Notes: generated from the letters alone by a model not told the origin. DNA of 5,075 nt from Nitrospirota bacterium (GCA_020028195.1 JAHWYE010000148.1:1-5075); one strand, 5' to 3'; counted from the first letter of the stretch, positions 1 through 4,955 are shown. Numbers and translations are program-made.

Positions 1-78
1 CAGGTGATGAAGGGGTCGGGGGGGAAGGCGAATCCAGGGAAAGTGAATGAGCTGCTGAAAAGGAAGTTGGCAGGATGA
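1..78 (+). CDS. gatB: GatB C-terminal end (partial; Asp/Glu-tRNA amidotransferase subunit B)
   Basis: This is the last 25 codons of an open frame that enters from the left edge and stops at TGA 76-78. The peptide begins QVMKGSGGKANPGKVNELL and continues KRKLAG. It matches the conserved C-terminal signature of GatB, typically GQVMK-x-(T/S)-x-GKANP-x-x-VNELL-x-x-x-L. GatB is the tRNA-binding and kinase subunit of the cytoplasmic GatCAB complex, which converts misacylated Glu-tRNA(Gln) or Asp-tRNA(Asn) to the amidated form. This tail belongs to the small helical YqeY-like domain that contacts tRNA. Only the end is visible, so the start, length and catalytic domain cannot be judged. It is a housekeeping gene with no functional link to the transport genes; the repeat-filled gap downstream separates them. 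Confidence 0.85.
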   Translation, partial: QVMKGSGGKANPGKVNELLKRKLAG

Positions 79-115
79 AAGGGTTTGAGGAGTCGAAGGG
101 GCCAAGTGACCTCAC

Positions 116-144
116 GTGCTCGCACACCGCGCACGCTCAGAAGG
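116..144 (+). repeat. Left-half fragment of the palindromic repeat
   Basis: The segment starts GTGCTCGCACACCGCGCACG and ends CTCAGAAGG. It closely matches the left half of the central segment of the full copy at 1734-1827 (1756-1784), including the shared core GCACGCTCAGAA (131-142 here, 1771-1782 there). The matching right half (TCGATGCGCGCAGT or similar) does not follow, so this copy is truncated or diverged. Confidence 0.7.
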
Positions 145-172
145 GATGGCGCGGAGCGACCGGGGAATTCCC

Positions 173-201
173 GTGCTCCCGCAGCGCGCGGCCTCGGAAG
201 G
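173..201 (+). repeat. Diverged left-half fragment of the palindromic repeat
   Basis: This 29-nt stretch starts GTGCTCCCGCAGCGCGCG and ends CTCGGAAGG. By eye it matches the fragment at 116-144 at 22 of 29 positions without gaps. It lies next to the GGGAATTCCC palindrome and just before the full copy at 211-306, giving a tandem series of the same family. The assignment is less certain than for the other copies because of the divergence. Confidence 0.5.
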
Positions 202-210
202 AAGGAGAAG

Positions 211-306
211 AGGGAGTAGCCAGACCGCCCTTCTTGCTCGCAGAGCCCGCACGATCAGAATGTGCTCGCTCGATGCGCGCAGTGAAGGACGGCCTGGCTA
301 CTCCTT
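211..306. repeat. Full palindromic repeat, copy A (long imperfect hairpin)
   Basis: The outer arms 211-232 (AGGGAGTAGCCAGACCGCCC then TT) and 285-306 (AAGGACGGCCTGGCTACTCC then TT) are inverted repeats with 3 mismatches in 22. They enclose a 52-nt central segment (233-284). The centre also folds: TGCTCGCA can pair with TGCGCGCA, GAGC with GCTC, and GCAC with GTGC around a TCAGAA apex. The centre matches copy B (1734-1827) at 45 of 52 positions. The arms differ more, but mostly in paired changes. There is no T-run after the hairpin, so it is not a standard intrinsic terminator. It is probably a REP/BIME-like or MITE-like element; I do not recognise a named family. Confidence 0.8.
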
Positions 307-336
307 CTTAGAAAAATGGAGGGCGCCGGAAGATCT

Positions 337-380
337 TCGTTGGACGCGCGCAGTAGGGATCATCCCAGCCGTCCCGTCAA
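337..380 (+). repeat. Right-half fragment of the palindromic repeat
   Basis: TCGTTGGACGCGCGCAGT at 337-354 is identical over 18 nt to 1889-1906 in the second intergenic array. The GCGCGCAGT part also ends the central segments of both full copies. The following AGGGATCATCCCAGCCGTCC resembles a right-hand arm, but I found no complementary left arm nearby. It is read as a partial copy, with its right boundary approximate. Confidence 0.6.
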
Positions 381-435
381 AAATGACAAGTCACCTGCCC
401 CGTGTGGGGAAGGGAAGGGTGGGGAATTGAAGGAA

Positions 436-441
436 AAGGAG
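436..441 (+). promoter_or_regulatory. Ribosome binding site for the substrate-binding protein gene
   Basis: AAGGAG lies 6 nt before the ATG at 448, within a purine-rich run from 429. It fixes the start at 448 rather than the in-frame ATG at 316, which has no comparable site and would place repeat sequence inside the protein. Confidence 0.8.
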
Positions 442-447
442 AAAACA

Positions 448-1725
448 ATGGGAAACACACCGTCATCCGAGGAGTATTTTGACAAAACTGTTGAACGGTC
501 AGTCGTCGCGGCCATCTTGCGTGCTGCTGAACCATCCCGCCGGCAGTTTCTGGCCGGCATGGGAGCGGCAGCCCTCACGGCGTTAGTCGCTGAGGTCTTC
601 CCGTTAGGGAGGCTGAAAGCGTTTGCGGCCGATCCGGTGGGGAAGCCGGAGAAGACGGACGTCACCGTCGGCTTCATTCCGATCACCTGCGGAACGCCGA
701 TCATCATGGCGGAGCCCTTGGGCTTCTACAAGAAGCATGGGCTGAACGCGTCGGTGAAGCGCGCGGCTGGATGGGCCATGATCCGCGACTGGGCGGTCAC
801 CAAGGAAGTGGACGCCTCACATTTTCTGTCCCCTATGCCGCTTGCGTTCACCTTGGGCGCGGGCTCCGTGCCGACCCCGTTTTATATGCCGGCTGTGGAG
901 AACATCAACGGGCAGGCCATCACGTTGCACATCAAACACAAGGGCGTGAAGACGGCCGCCGATATGAAAGGATTCCGCTTCTGCGTGCCGTTCGATTTCT
1001 CCATGCACAATTACCTTCTCCGCTACTTCCTGGCTGAAGGAGGAATCCATCCGGACAAGGATGTGCAGATCCGCATTGTGCCGCCAGCGGAGATGGTGGC
1101 GAACCTGAAAGCCGGAAACGTAGACGGCTACCTGGGACCGGACCCCTTCAATCAACGTGCCGTGTATGAAAATGCCGGCTTCATTTATAAATTGTCGAAG
1201 GAAATTTGGGACCGCCACCCCTGCTGCGCGTTTGTCGTGACCAAGGAGTTTGCTACCCAATATCCCAACACGTTCAGGGCGTTGTGGCGAGCCATTGTGG
1301 ACGCGACTCATTACGCCTCTGATCCGGCCCACAGGAAGGAGATCGCGGCGGCCATCGCGCCCGCGAACTACTTGAATCAACCAGTGATCGTGTTGGAGCA
1401 AATCCTGACTGGGACCTACGCCGACGGGCTCGGCAATATCAAGAAGGTGCCTGACCGGATTGATTTCGATCCCTATCCCTGGCACTCAATGGCGATCTGG
1501 ATTTTGACCCAAATGAAGCGATGGGGGCATCTGAAAGGGGATGTGAACTACAAGGCTGTGGCCGAGCAGGTCTATCTGGCGGCAGACTGCGATCGCATCG
1601 CCAAGGAACTAGGCTATCCGACCCACAAGACCACCTCGACCAAACATACAATCATGGGCAAGGTGTTTGATCCGGACCAGGCCGAGGCCTATGTGAAGGG
1701 TTTCAAGATTCACAGCATGGCGTAA
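448..1725 (+). CDS. nrtA: NrtA/CynA-family ABC transporter substrate-binding protein, Tat-exported
   Basis: This 425-residue protein belongs to the nitrate/cyanate/bicarbonate (NrtA/CynA/CmpA) binding-protein family and captures a small anion in the periplasm for the transporter encoded downstream. Residues 30-35 (SRRQFL) form a twin-arginine motif, followed by an Ala-rich hydrophobic stretch (36-50) and a likely cleavage site near AFA-A (58-61). It is therefore probably folded before export. About 29 residues precede the motif, a long n-region. Family landmarks include GWAMIRD (108-114), the NGQAIT block (154-159), a conserved His at 187 (FSMHNYLLRY) and GYLGPDPFNQ (227-236). W109, Q156 and H187 look like the ligand-contact residues known from NrtA; this match is by motif, not alignment. 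Sequence alone does not separate nitrate from cyanate or bicarbonate. The adjacent cyanase genes favour cyanate. A 318-nt repeat-filled gap separates it from the permease gene. Confidence 0.88.
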   Translation: MGNTPSSEEYFDKTVERSVVAAILRAAEPSRRQFLAGMGAAALTALVAEVFPLGRLKAFAADPVGKPEKTDVTVGFIPITCGTPIIMAEPLGFYKKHGLNASVKRAAGWAMIRDWAVTKEVDASHFLSPMPLAFTLGAGSVPTPFYMPAVENINGQAITLHIKHKGVKTAADMKGFRFCVPFDFSMHNYLLRYFLAEGGIHPDKDVQIRIVPPAEMVANLKAGNVDGYLGPDPFNQRAVYENAGFIYKLSKEIWDRHPCCAFVVTKEFATQYPNTFRALWRAIVDATHYASDPAHRKEIAAAIAPANYLNQPVIVLEQILTGTYADGLGNIKKVPDRIDFDPYPWHSMAIWILTQMKRWGHLKGDVNYKAVAEQVYLAADCDRIAKELGYPTHKTTSTKHTIMGKVFDPDQAEAYVKGFKIHSMA

Positions 1726-1733
1726 AGGAAACA

Positions 1734-1827
1734 AGGGTGGCCCTAGATTGCCCTCGTGCTCGCAGACCGCGCACGCTCAGAAGGTGCTCGGTCGATGCGC
1801 GCAGTAAGGGCAACCTAGCGCCACCCT
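1734..1827. repeat. Full palindromic repeat, copy B (long imperfect hairpin)
   Basis: The outer arms 1734-1754 (starting AGGGTGGCCCTAGATTGCCC) and 1807-1827 (starting AGGGCAACCTAGCGCCACCC) pair with 2 mismatches in 21. The centre is again exactly 52 nt (1755-1806) and continues the fold: TGCTCGCA with TGCGCGCA (one mismatch), GACCG with CGGTC, and GCAC with GTGC, with TCAGAA at the tip. Compared with copy A, the GAC/GTC pair here is GAG/CTC there, and the pair next to the apex is C-G here and A-T there, so both changes are compensatory. Its place between the binding-protein and permease genes suggests an mRNA stability or attenuation role. Confidence 0.82.
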
Positions 1828-1845
1828 CTGTAGGGGCGAAAGAAG

Positions 1846-1989
1846 ATGGATGAGGCTGAGGAGGGAAGCGTGCACGCTCAGAAAGTGCTCGTTGGACGCG
1901 CGCAGTTGAGGCTACCCAAGCCGCTCTCGAATGAGGTGTGGAAGGAAGTCGCGCGCGCAGTAAGGCGCGCCTCAGCCGCTCCCTCTGGG
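1846..1989. repeat. Composite or rearranged copy of the palindromic repeat
   Basis: The shared core GCACGCTCAGAA occurs at 1872-1883. It is followed by GTGCTCGTTGGACGCGCGCA and then GT, ending at 1906. A second right-end motif GCGCGCAGT lies at 1953-1961. GGCTGAGG at 1854-1861 pairs perfectly with CCTCAGCC at 1970-1977, so the outermost arms appear to enclose one and a half units. This fits a nested insertion or partial duplication of the element seen intact at 1734-1827. The boundaries are approximate. Confidence 0.6.
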
Positions 1990-2031
1990 AGATCGAAAAT
2001 AGAGAAGACTTGAAGAATAAAGAGTGAGAAG

Positions 2032-2040
2032 AAGGAAGGA
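2032..2040 (+). promoter_or_regulatory. Ribosome binding site for the permease gene
   Basis: AAGGAAGGA precedes the ATG at 2044. The first AAGGA (2032-2036) leaves 7 nt of spacing. It supports the start at 2044, which places the first membrane segment at residues 10-28. Confidence 0.7.
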
Positions 2041-2043
2041 ACT

Positions 2044-2928
2044 ATGAGCGGCGGAAGAGGCAATCCCTGGTTGATCTCGGGTTTTCTTCTCGTGGTCTTT
2101 CTGCTCGCGTGGCACTTTTTCACGCTTCGCGCGGCCTTTGATCCCAGAGGGCTCACCGAGGACCAGCTCCAGATGATGGAGTTCAATGGTGACATCGACC
2201 GGACTGCTGACGGTGGATACGTGTGGAACCCGGAAAAGGAAAAAGTGAAGGGCGTGCCTGGCCCGCTGGCTGTGTTGGATAAGGCCCGGATCGAGCTAGG
2301 TGAGGCCTTTGTGAAGAAGGGGACCAACGACCACGGCATCGCCTATCTGGTCCTCTACACCGTCTCTCGATTTGCCGCAGGATTTCTTGCGGCCTCGGTG
2401 GTGGCTATCATGCTGGGAGTGCTCCTCGGGCTGAACAAAGTGCTGTTTCGGGCGGTCAATCCCTATATCCAGATTCTGAAGCCCATTTCGCCGCTGGCCT
2501 GGATGCCGCTGCTGCTCTACACCGTGAAGGATCCGAAATGGACGGCCGTGTTGGTCGTCTTTATGGCTGCGCTCTGGCCGACCCTTGCCACCACGGCGTT
2601 CGGTGTCAATTCCTTGCGCAAGGATTATCTGCACGTCGCCGCCATCCTCCAATTGTCGTGGTTCAAGCGTCTTTATAAAGTCATCCTGCCTGGTGCAGCG
2701 CCGACCATCGTAAACGGACTGCGGATCTCGTTCGGGAGCGCACTGGTCGCGGTGGTGCCGGCTGAAATGTTGCTGGGTGAACTGGGGGTGGGCTACCTGA
2801 GCTGGATCGAGTGGAATAATTTGGATATCTCCGGCGTCATCTTCGCCATCCTCGTCGTCGGAGTGGTGGGGGTGATTCTGGATTCCGGGTTCAATAAACT
2901 GGCCGGTCTTGTGACCTATCAGGAGTAA
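2044..2928 (+). CDS. nrtB: NrtB/CynB-family ABC transporter permease
   Basis: This 294-residue inner-membrane protein is the channel subunit of the importer and probably forms a homodimer, since only one permease gene is present. The first hydrophobic helix is at about 10-28. Later helices lie at about 100-130, 145-160, 165-185, 225-245 and 262-282. The ATPase-coupling (EAA-type) loop is at about 197-217 (HVAAILQLSWFKRLYKVILP), with the VA-x-(V/I)-LQLS start and LP end typical of NrtB-type permeases, which lack the usual EAA glycine. Between helix 1 and the VPGP motif (71-74), about 40 residues rich in charge (roughly 32-70) appear extra compared with cyanobacterial NrtB as I recall it, where (L/V)PGP follows the first helix closely. 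The stop is 3 nt from the ATPase start, so the two genes are almost certainly co-transcribed and translationally linked. Confidence 0.9.
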   Translation: MSGGRGNPWLISGFLLVVFLLAWHFFTLRAAFDPRGLTEDQLQMMEFNGDIDRTADGGYVWNPEKEKVKGVPGPLAVLDKARIELGEAFVKKGTNDHGIAYLVLYTVSRFAAGFLAASVVAIMLGVLLGLNKVLFRAVNPYIQILKPISPLAWMPLLLYTVKDPKWTAVLVVFMAALWPTLATTAFGVNSLRKDYLHVAAILQLSWFKRLYKVILPGAAPTIVNGLRISFGSALVAVVPAEMLLGELGVGYLSWIEWNNLDISGVIFAILVVGVVGVILDSGFNKLAGLVTYQE

Positions 2929-2931
2929 TTC

Positions 2932-3804
2932 ATGGCCTTTCTCGAAATTGATCATGTCTCCAAGTACTTCCCGAGCCATACGGGGGACGGACAGGTCTGT
3001 ATCTTCAAGGATGTGACGATCAAGATTGACAAAGGCGAGTTCGTGACCACCATCGGGCATTCGGGTTGCGGCAAAACCACCTTGCTCAACATCATCGCCG
3101 GATTGGAGACAATGTCGGAGGGAGGAATCATCTTGAGCGGCAAAGAGGTATCCGGTCCAGGGTTGGATCGGATGGTGGTTTTTCAGACCTTCTCGCTCAT
3201 GCCGTGGATGACCGTGTTCCAAAATATCCGGTTAGCCGTCAAAGCGGCGTATCCGGACTGGGACCGTGAGAAGATTGCAACGCATGTTCACAAGTACGTT
3301 GATCTGGTGGGACTGAAGGGCTCGGAGACCAAGCGGCCTACGGCGTTGTCTGGGGGGATGAAGCAGCGGGTGGGCCTGGCACGGGCCTTCTCGATCGAGC
3401 CGAAAGTGCTGCTACTGGACGAGCCGTTTGCCCAGATCGATGCCCTGACGAGGGGCGTGATCCAGGAAGAGTTGATCCAGATGTGGAATACGACCCGCAA
3501 TACGGTGTTTATGGTGACCCATGACGTGGATGAGGCGATCCTGCTCTCCGATCGGATCATGCTGATGACCAACGGGCCTTCCGCGCGCATCGCGGAAATC
3601 GTGGACGTGACGATTCCACGGCCGCGCTCGAGGGAAACGGTCATCGAACATCCTCACTACTACAAGATCAGAAACCATATCATCCATTTCCTGGTGCGGC
3701 ACGCCAAGCATGGAACGGGTGGCGACGGAGGACCCCCGGACCAGCCTGTCAGTGAAGCTCCGCTAGAGGTAAATTTCGAGAGGGACTCACTCATGCTGCG
3801 CTGA
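2932..3804 (+). CDS. nrtD: NrtD/CynD-family ABC transporter ATP-binding protein
   Basis: This 290-residue protein is a cytoplasmic ATPase that drives the importer. All nucleotide-binding motifs are intact: Walker A GHSGCGKT (42-49), Q-loop with Q85 in VFQTFSLMPW, ABC signature LSGGMKQR (139-146), Walker B VLLLDEP (159-165), D-loop region FAQIDALTR (166-174) and the switch His H197 in VTHDVDEA. It is a single-domain ATPase without the fused NrtA-like C-terminal domain of cyanobacterial NrtC, hence NrtD/CynD type. It probably works as a homodimer. After about residue 260 there is a Gly/Pro-rich, probably disordered tail (GTGGDGGPPDQP and beyond) of unknown role. AGGAG at 2921-2925, inside the end of the permease gene, serves as its ribosome binding site. 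Substrate assignment to cyanate rests on the cyanase genes that follow. Confidence 0.92.
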   Translation: MAFLEIDHVSKYFPSHTGDGQVCIFKDVTIKIDKGEFVTTIGHSGCGKTTLLNIIAGLETMSEGGIILSGKEVSGPGLDRMVVFQTFSLMPWMTVFQNIRLAVKAAYPDWDREKIATHVHKYVDLVGLKGSETKRPTALSGGMKQRVGLARAFSIEPKVLLLDEPFAQIDALTRGVIQEELIQMWNTTRNTVFMVTHDVDEAILLSDRIMLMTNGPSARIAEIVDVTIPRPRSRETVIEHPHYYKIRNHIIHFLVRHAKHGTGGDGGPPDQPVSEAPLEVNFERDSLMLR

Positions 3805-3826
3805 GGGCGTGGCAGATACACACCAG

Positions 3827-3833
3827 AAGGAGG
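3827..3833 (+). promoter_or_regulatory. Strong ribosome binding site for cynS
   Basis: AAGGAGG lies 6 nt before the ATG at 3840. It selects this start over the in-frame ATG at 3858. It falls in the 35-nt gap after the ATPase stop, which shows no terminator, so cynS probably belongs to the same transcript. Confidence 0.8.
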
Positions 3834-3839
3834 AAAAAG

Positions 3840-4298
3840 ATGGAGAGGAATGGCAAGATGGACAGCAAGAGAGCCCGAGACATCATCAAAGCAAAGCGGC
3901 TGGAGAAGAAGGTGACGATTGCCCAACTGGCCAAGACAGTCGGCAAGAATCCGACATTCGTAGCAGCTGCGCTGCACGGCAATCACCGTCTGACCGAGGA
4001 TGAGGCCAGGAAGGTGGGCAAGGCCCTGGAACTTGATAAAGAGACCACTGAGTCGCTCTCCAAGTTTCCCGTGCGGGCCGATTTTCCAAATACGACCGAT
4101 CCCTTTAAATACCGCCTCATGGAGATCATCGGGGTCTACGGGGATGCCCTACGAGAAATGGCGAACGAGATGTTCGGTGACGGCATCATGAGCGCAATCG
4201 ATTTTACCCTTGACATGGAGCGCGTGACCGGCAGTCAGGGCGAAGCCCGCTGCAAGATCACGCTGAATGGCAAGTGGCTGGAGTACAAGACGTTCTGA
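3840..4298 (+). CDS. cynS: Cyanase (cyanate hydratase/lyase), cytoplasmic
   Basis: This 152-residue protein is close to the 156 of E. coli CynS. It catalyses bicarbonate-dependent decomposition of cyanate to CO2 and carbamate, and so to ammonia and CO2. The N-terminal helical, HTH-like domain spans about 8-80 (TIAQLAKTVGKNPTFVAAAL at 26-45). The C-terminal catalytic domain contains KYRLMEIIGVYG (90-101) and FGDGIMSAIDF (112-122) and ends in NGKWLEYKTF. R92, E95 and S118 correspond to the E. coli catalytic triad R96/E99/S122 with identical spacing (3 and 23). M94 replaces the Tyr of the E. coli YRFYE motif. There is no signal peptide. It lies 35 nt after the ATPase gene, completing a transporter-plus-enzyme operon like the cyanobacterial cynABDS arrangement. 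It would supply ammonium for assimilation and remove toxic cyanate. Confidence 0.96.
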   Translation: MERNGKMDSKRARDIIKAKRLEKKVTIAQLAKTVGKNPTFVAAALHGNHRLTEDEARKVGKALELDKETTESLSKFPVRADFPNTTDPFKYRLMEIIGVYGDALREMANEMFGDGIMSAIDFTLDMERVTGSQGEARCKITLNGKWLEYKTF

Positions 4299-4318
4299 AC
4301 TGTCTAGATCCAATCAAC

Positions 4319-4335
4319 GAGCCACGCGGGGGCTC
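4319..4335 (+). other. Small hairpin between the two cyanase genes
   Basis: GAGCC (4319-4323) and GGCTC (4331-4335) can form a 5-bp stem with a 7-nt loop in the 80-nt gap after cynS. No T-run follows, so it is not a convincing terminator and may be chance. The sequence TTATATCATA just after it (from about 4349) is AT-rich and could hold a weak -10 element for the next gene, but I see no matching -35. Confidence 0.25.
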
Positions 4336-4365
4336 TGAGTCCCGTGCTTATATCATAGGCGGGTT

Positions 4366-4373
4366 GAGGAGGT
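4366..4373 (+). promoter_or_regulatory. Strong ribosome binding site deciding a GTG start
   Basis: GAGGAGGT lies 5 nt before the GTG at 4379. The overlapping ATG at 4377 is in another frame and is followed at once by TGA. The in-frame ATG at 4274 lies inside cynS and lacks a comparable site. The GTG start also places a signal peptide exactly at the N-terminus, which independently supports it. Confidence 0.8.
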
Positions 4374-4378
4374 GCAAT

Positions 4379-4942
4379 GTGAAGAGAGCGGTCGTGGTGG
4401 TTCTCGGAGCATTCGTGGCGGGAATCTGGCTCAGCACACCAGTTCTTGCAGAAATTGAGAGCAGCGTCGTGGATGGATTAGCGCATAGCAGCTTCCACAA
4501 GCGGAAATCGACGTTGGAGATTGCGAATAAGGCCGCTGCAGAAAAGAAAGCGACCTTGGAATCCCTCGGAAAGGCGTGCAACCTGCTGCCGATTCGTATC
4601 GGAGCGATTCTTTCTGGACAGGCTCCCTTAGAGAAGAAGACAGAAGATTGCTTGGAAAATCAGCTTGGCTTGAAGCCGGGGGAGTTGGCGCCGCTAGCGG
4701 ACCCGCCGGTTCGCTGGAACGCGGGCGCGATCTACCGGCTGCATGAAGCCGTGGATGTGTATGCACCGGCGATCCAACGGTGGATGAATGAACATTTCGG
4801 CGACGCCATTATGTCGGCAATTGATTTCACGGTGAAGGTTCAGGAGACCAAGGGAAGCCACGGCGAGAGCCGCATTAGCATTACTTTTGAAGGCAAGACG
4901 CTTCCCTATTCCAACGACGAAGGGTGGGTGCCGGCGAAGTAG
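4379..4942 (+). CDS. Exported (periplasmic) cyanase homologue
   Basis: This is a 187-residue protein from the GTG start. Residues 1-24 form a classical Sec signal peptide: K2 R3, a hydrophobic core AVVVVLGAFVAGIW (4-17), and a cleavage motif VLA before E25. The core has no lipobox Cys. The mature part is a complete cyanase-like protein. A helical N-terminal domain (about 40-106, with LGKACNLLPIRIGAILSG at 63-80) aligns with the HTH-like domain of CynS. The catalytic domain contains AIYRLHEAVDVYAP (117-130) and FGDAIMSAIDF (140-150). R120, E123 and S146 match the catalytic triad, with the same 3- and 23-residue spacing. Differences from the upstream cyanase are A143 for Gly in GDGIMS, H122 in YRLHE, two Cys (C67, C91) that could form a disulfide, and a C-terminal tail ending GWVPAK. 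Activity is unproven. It appears co-transcribed, 80 nt after cynS, and would process cyanate in the periplasm. Confidence 0.85.
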   Translation: MKRAVVVVLGAFVAGIWLSTPVLAEIESSVVDGLAHSSFHKRKSTLEIANKAAAEKKATLESLGKACNLLPIRIGAILSGQAPLEKKTEDCLENQLGLKPGELAPLADPPVRWNAGAIYRLHEAVDVYAPAIQRWMNEHFGDAIMSAIDFTVKVQETKGSHGESRISITFEGKTLPYSNDEGWVPAK

Positions 4943-4955
4943 CGAGGAACTGTCA

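Larger units (their letters stand above)
79..447. other. Repeat-filled intergenic region between gatB and the binding-protein gene
   Basis: This 369-nt gap has no convincing gene. Open frames crossing it lack ribosome binding sites and run through repeat sequence. It holds two left-half repeat fragments (116-144, 173-201), one full hairpin copy (211-306) and one right-half fragment (337-354 with flank). There is also a 10-nt perfect palindrome GGGAATTCCC at 163-172, flanked by GGAGC (153-157) and GCTCC (175-179). The segment 378-430 is free of repeats and would be the natural place for a promoter. It contains TGACAAGTCA (383-392, 4-bp arms) and GCCCCGTGTGGGG, but I cannot identify a convincing -35/-10 pair or sigma-54 site. 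Confidence 0.7.
1726..2043. other. Repeat-filled gap inside the transporter cluster
   Basis: No gene is supported in this 318-nt stretch. It holds a full hairpin repeat (1734-1827), starting only 9 nt after the binding-protein stop, and a composite copy (1846-1989). The last 50 nt or so (1990-2043) are A-rich and purine-rich and carry the ribosome binding site of the permease gene. I see no clear promoter, so read-through from upstream is the simplest model, but an internal start in the A-rich stretch cannot be excluded. Confidence 0.7.

Noticed and set aside
211..306. Simple rho-independent terminator for gatB
   Set aside because: The hairpin is far longer than usual with a folded 52-nt centre and no following T-run, and it recurs within the operon where full termination would cut off the permease. 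Partial attenuation is not excluded.
116..430. Small open frames across the first intergenic array
   Set aside because: Their translations are Arg/Ala/Ser-rich repeat DNA, they lack ribosome binding sites, and they overlap each other in different frames.
316..447. Upstream extension of the binding-protein frame to an ATG at 316 (44 more residues)
   Set aside because: No ribosome binding site, the extension translates repeat DNA, and ATG 448 has AAGGAG at the right distance with a Tat signal close to the new N-terminus.
1738..1752. Sigma-54-like promoter (TGGCCCTAGATTGCCC)
   Set aside because: GG to GC spacing is 9 nt instead of the required 10, and the sequence is the left arm of a hairpin repeat whose counterpart in copy A lacks the motif.
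211..1989. CRISPR array
   Set aside because: The repeats are few, imperfect, irregularly spaced and interrupted by a gene, with no uniform unique spacers or cas genes.
2296..3222. Long open frame on the minus strand (308 codons)
   Set aside because: It overlaps the permease and ATPase genes, whose motifs are clear. Its translation is rich in His, Arg, Asp and Gln with no recognisable domain, as expected for an antisense shadow in GC-rich coding DNA.
4274..4378. Upstream ATG at 4274 for the second cyanase
   Set aside because: It lies inside cynS without a good ribosome binding site and would bury the Sec signal peptide behind 35 unrelated residues. GTG 4379 has GAGGAGGT.
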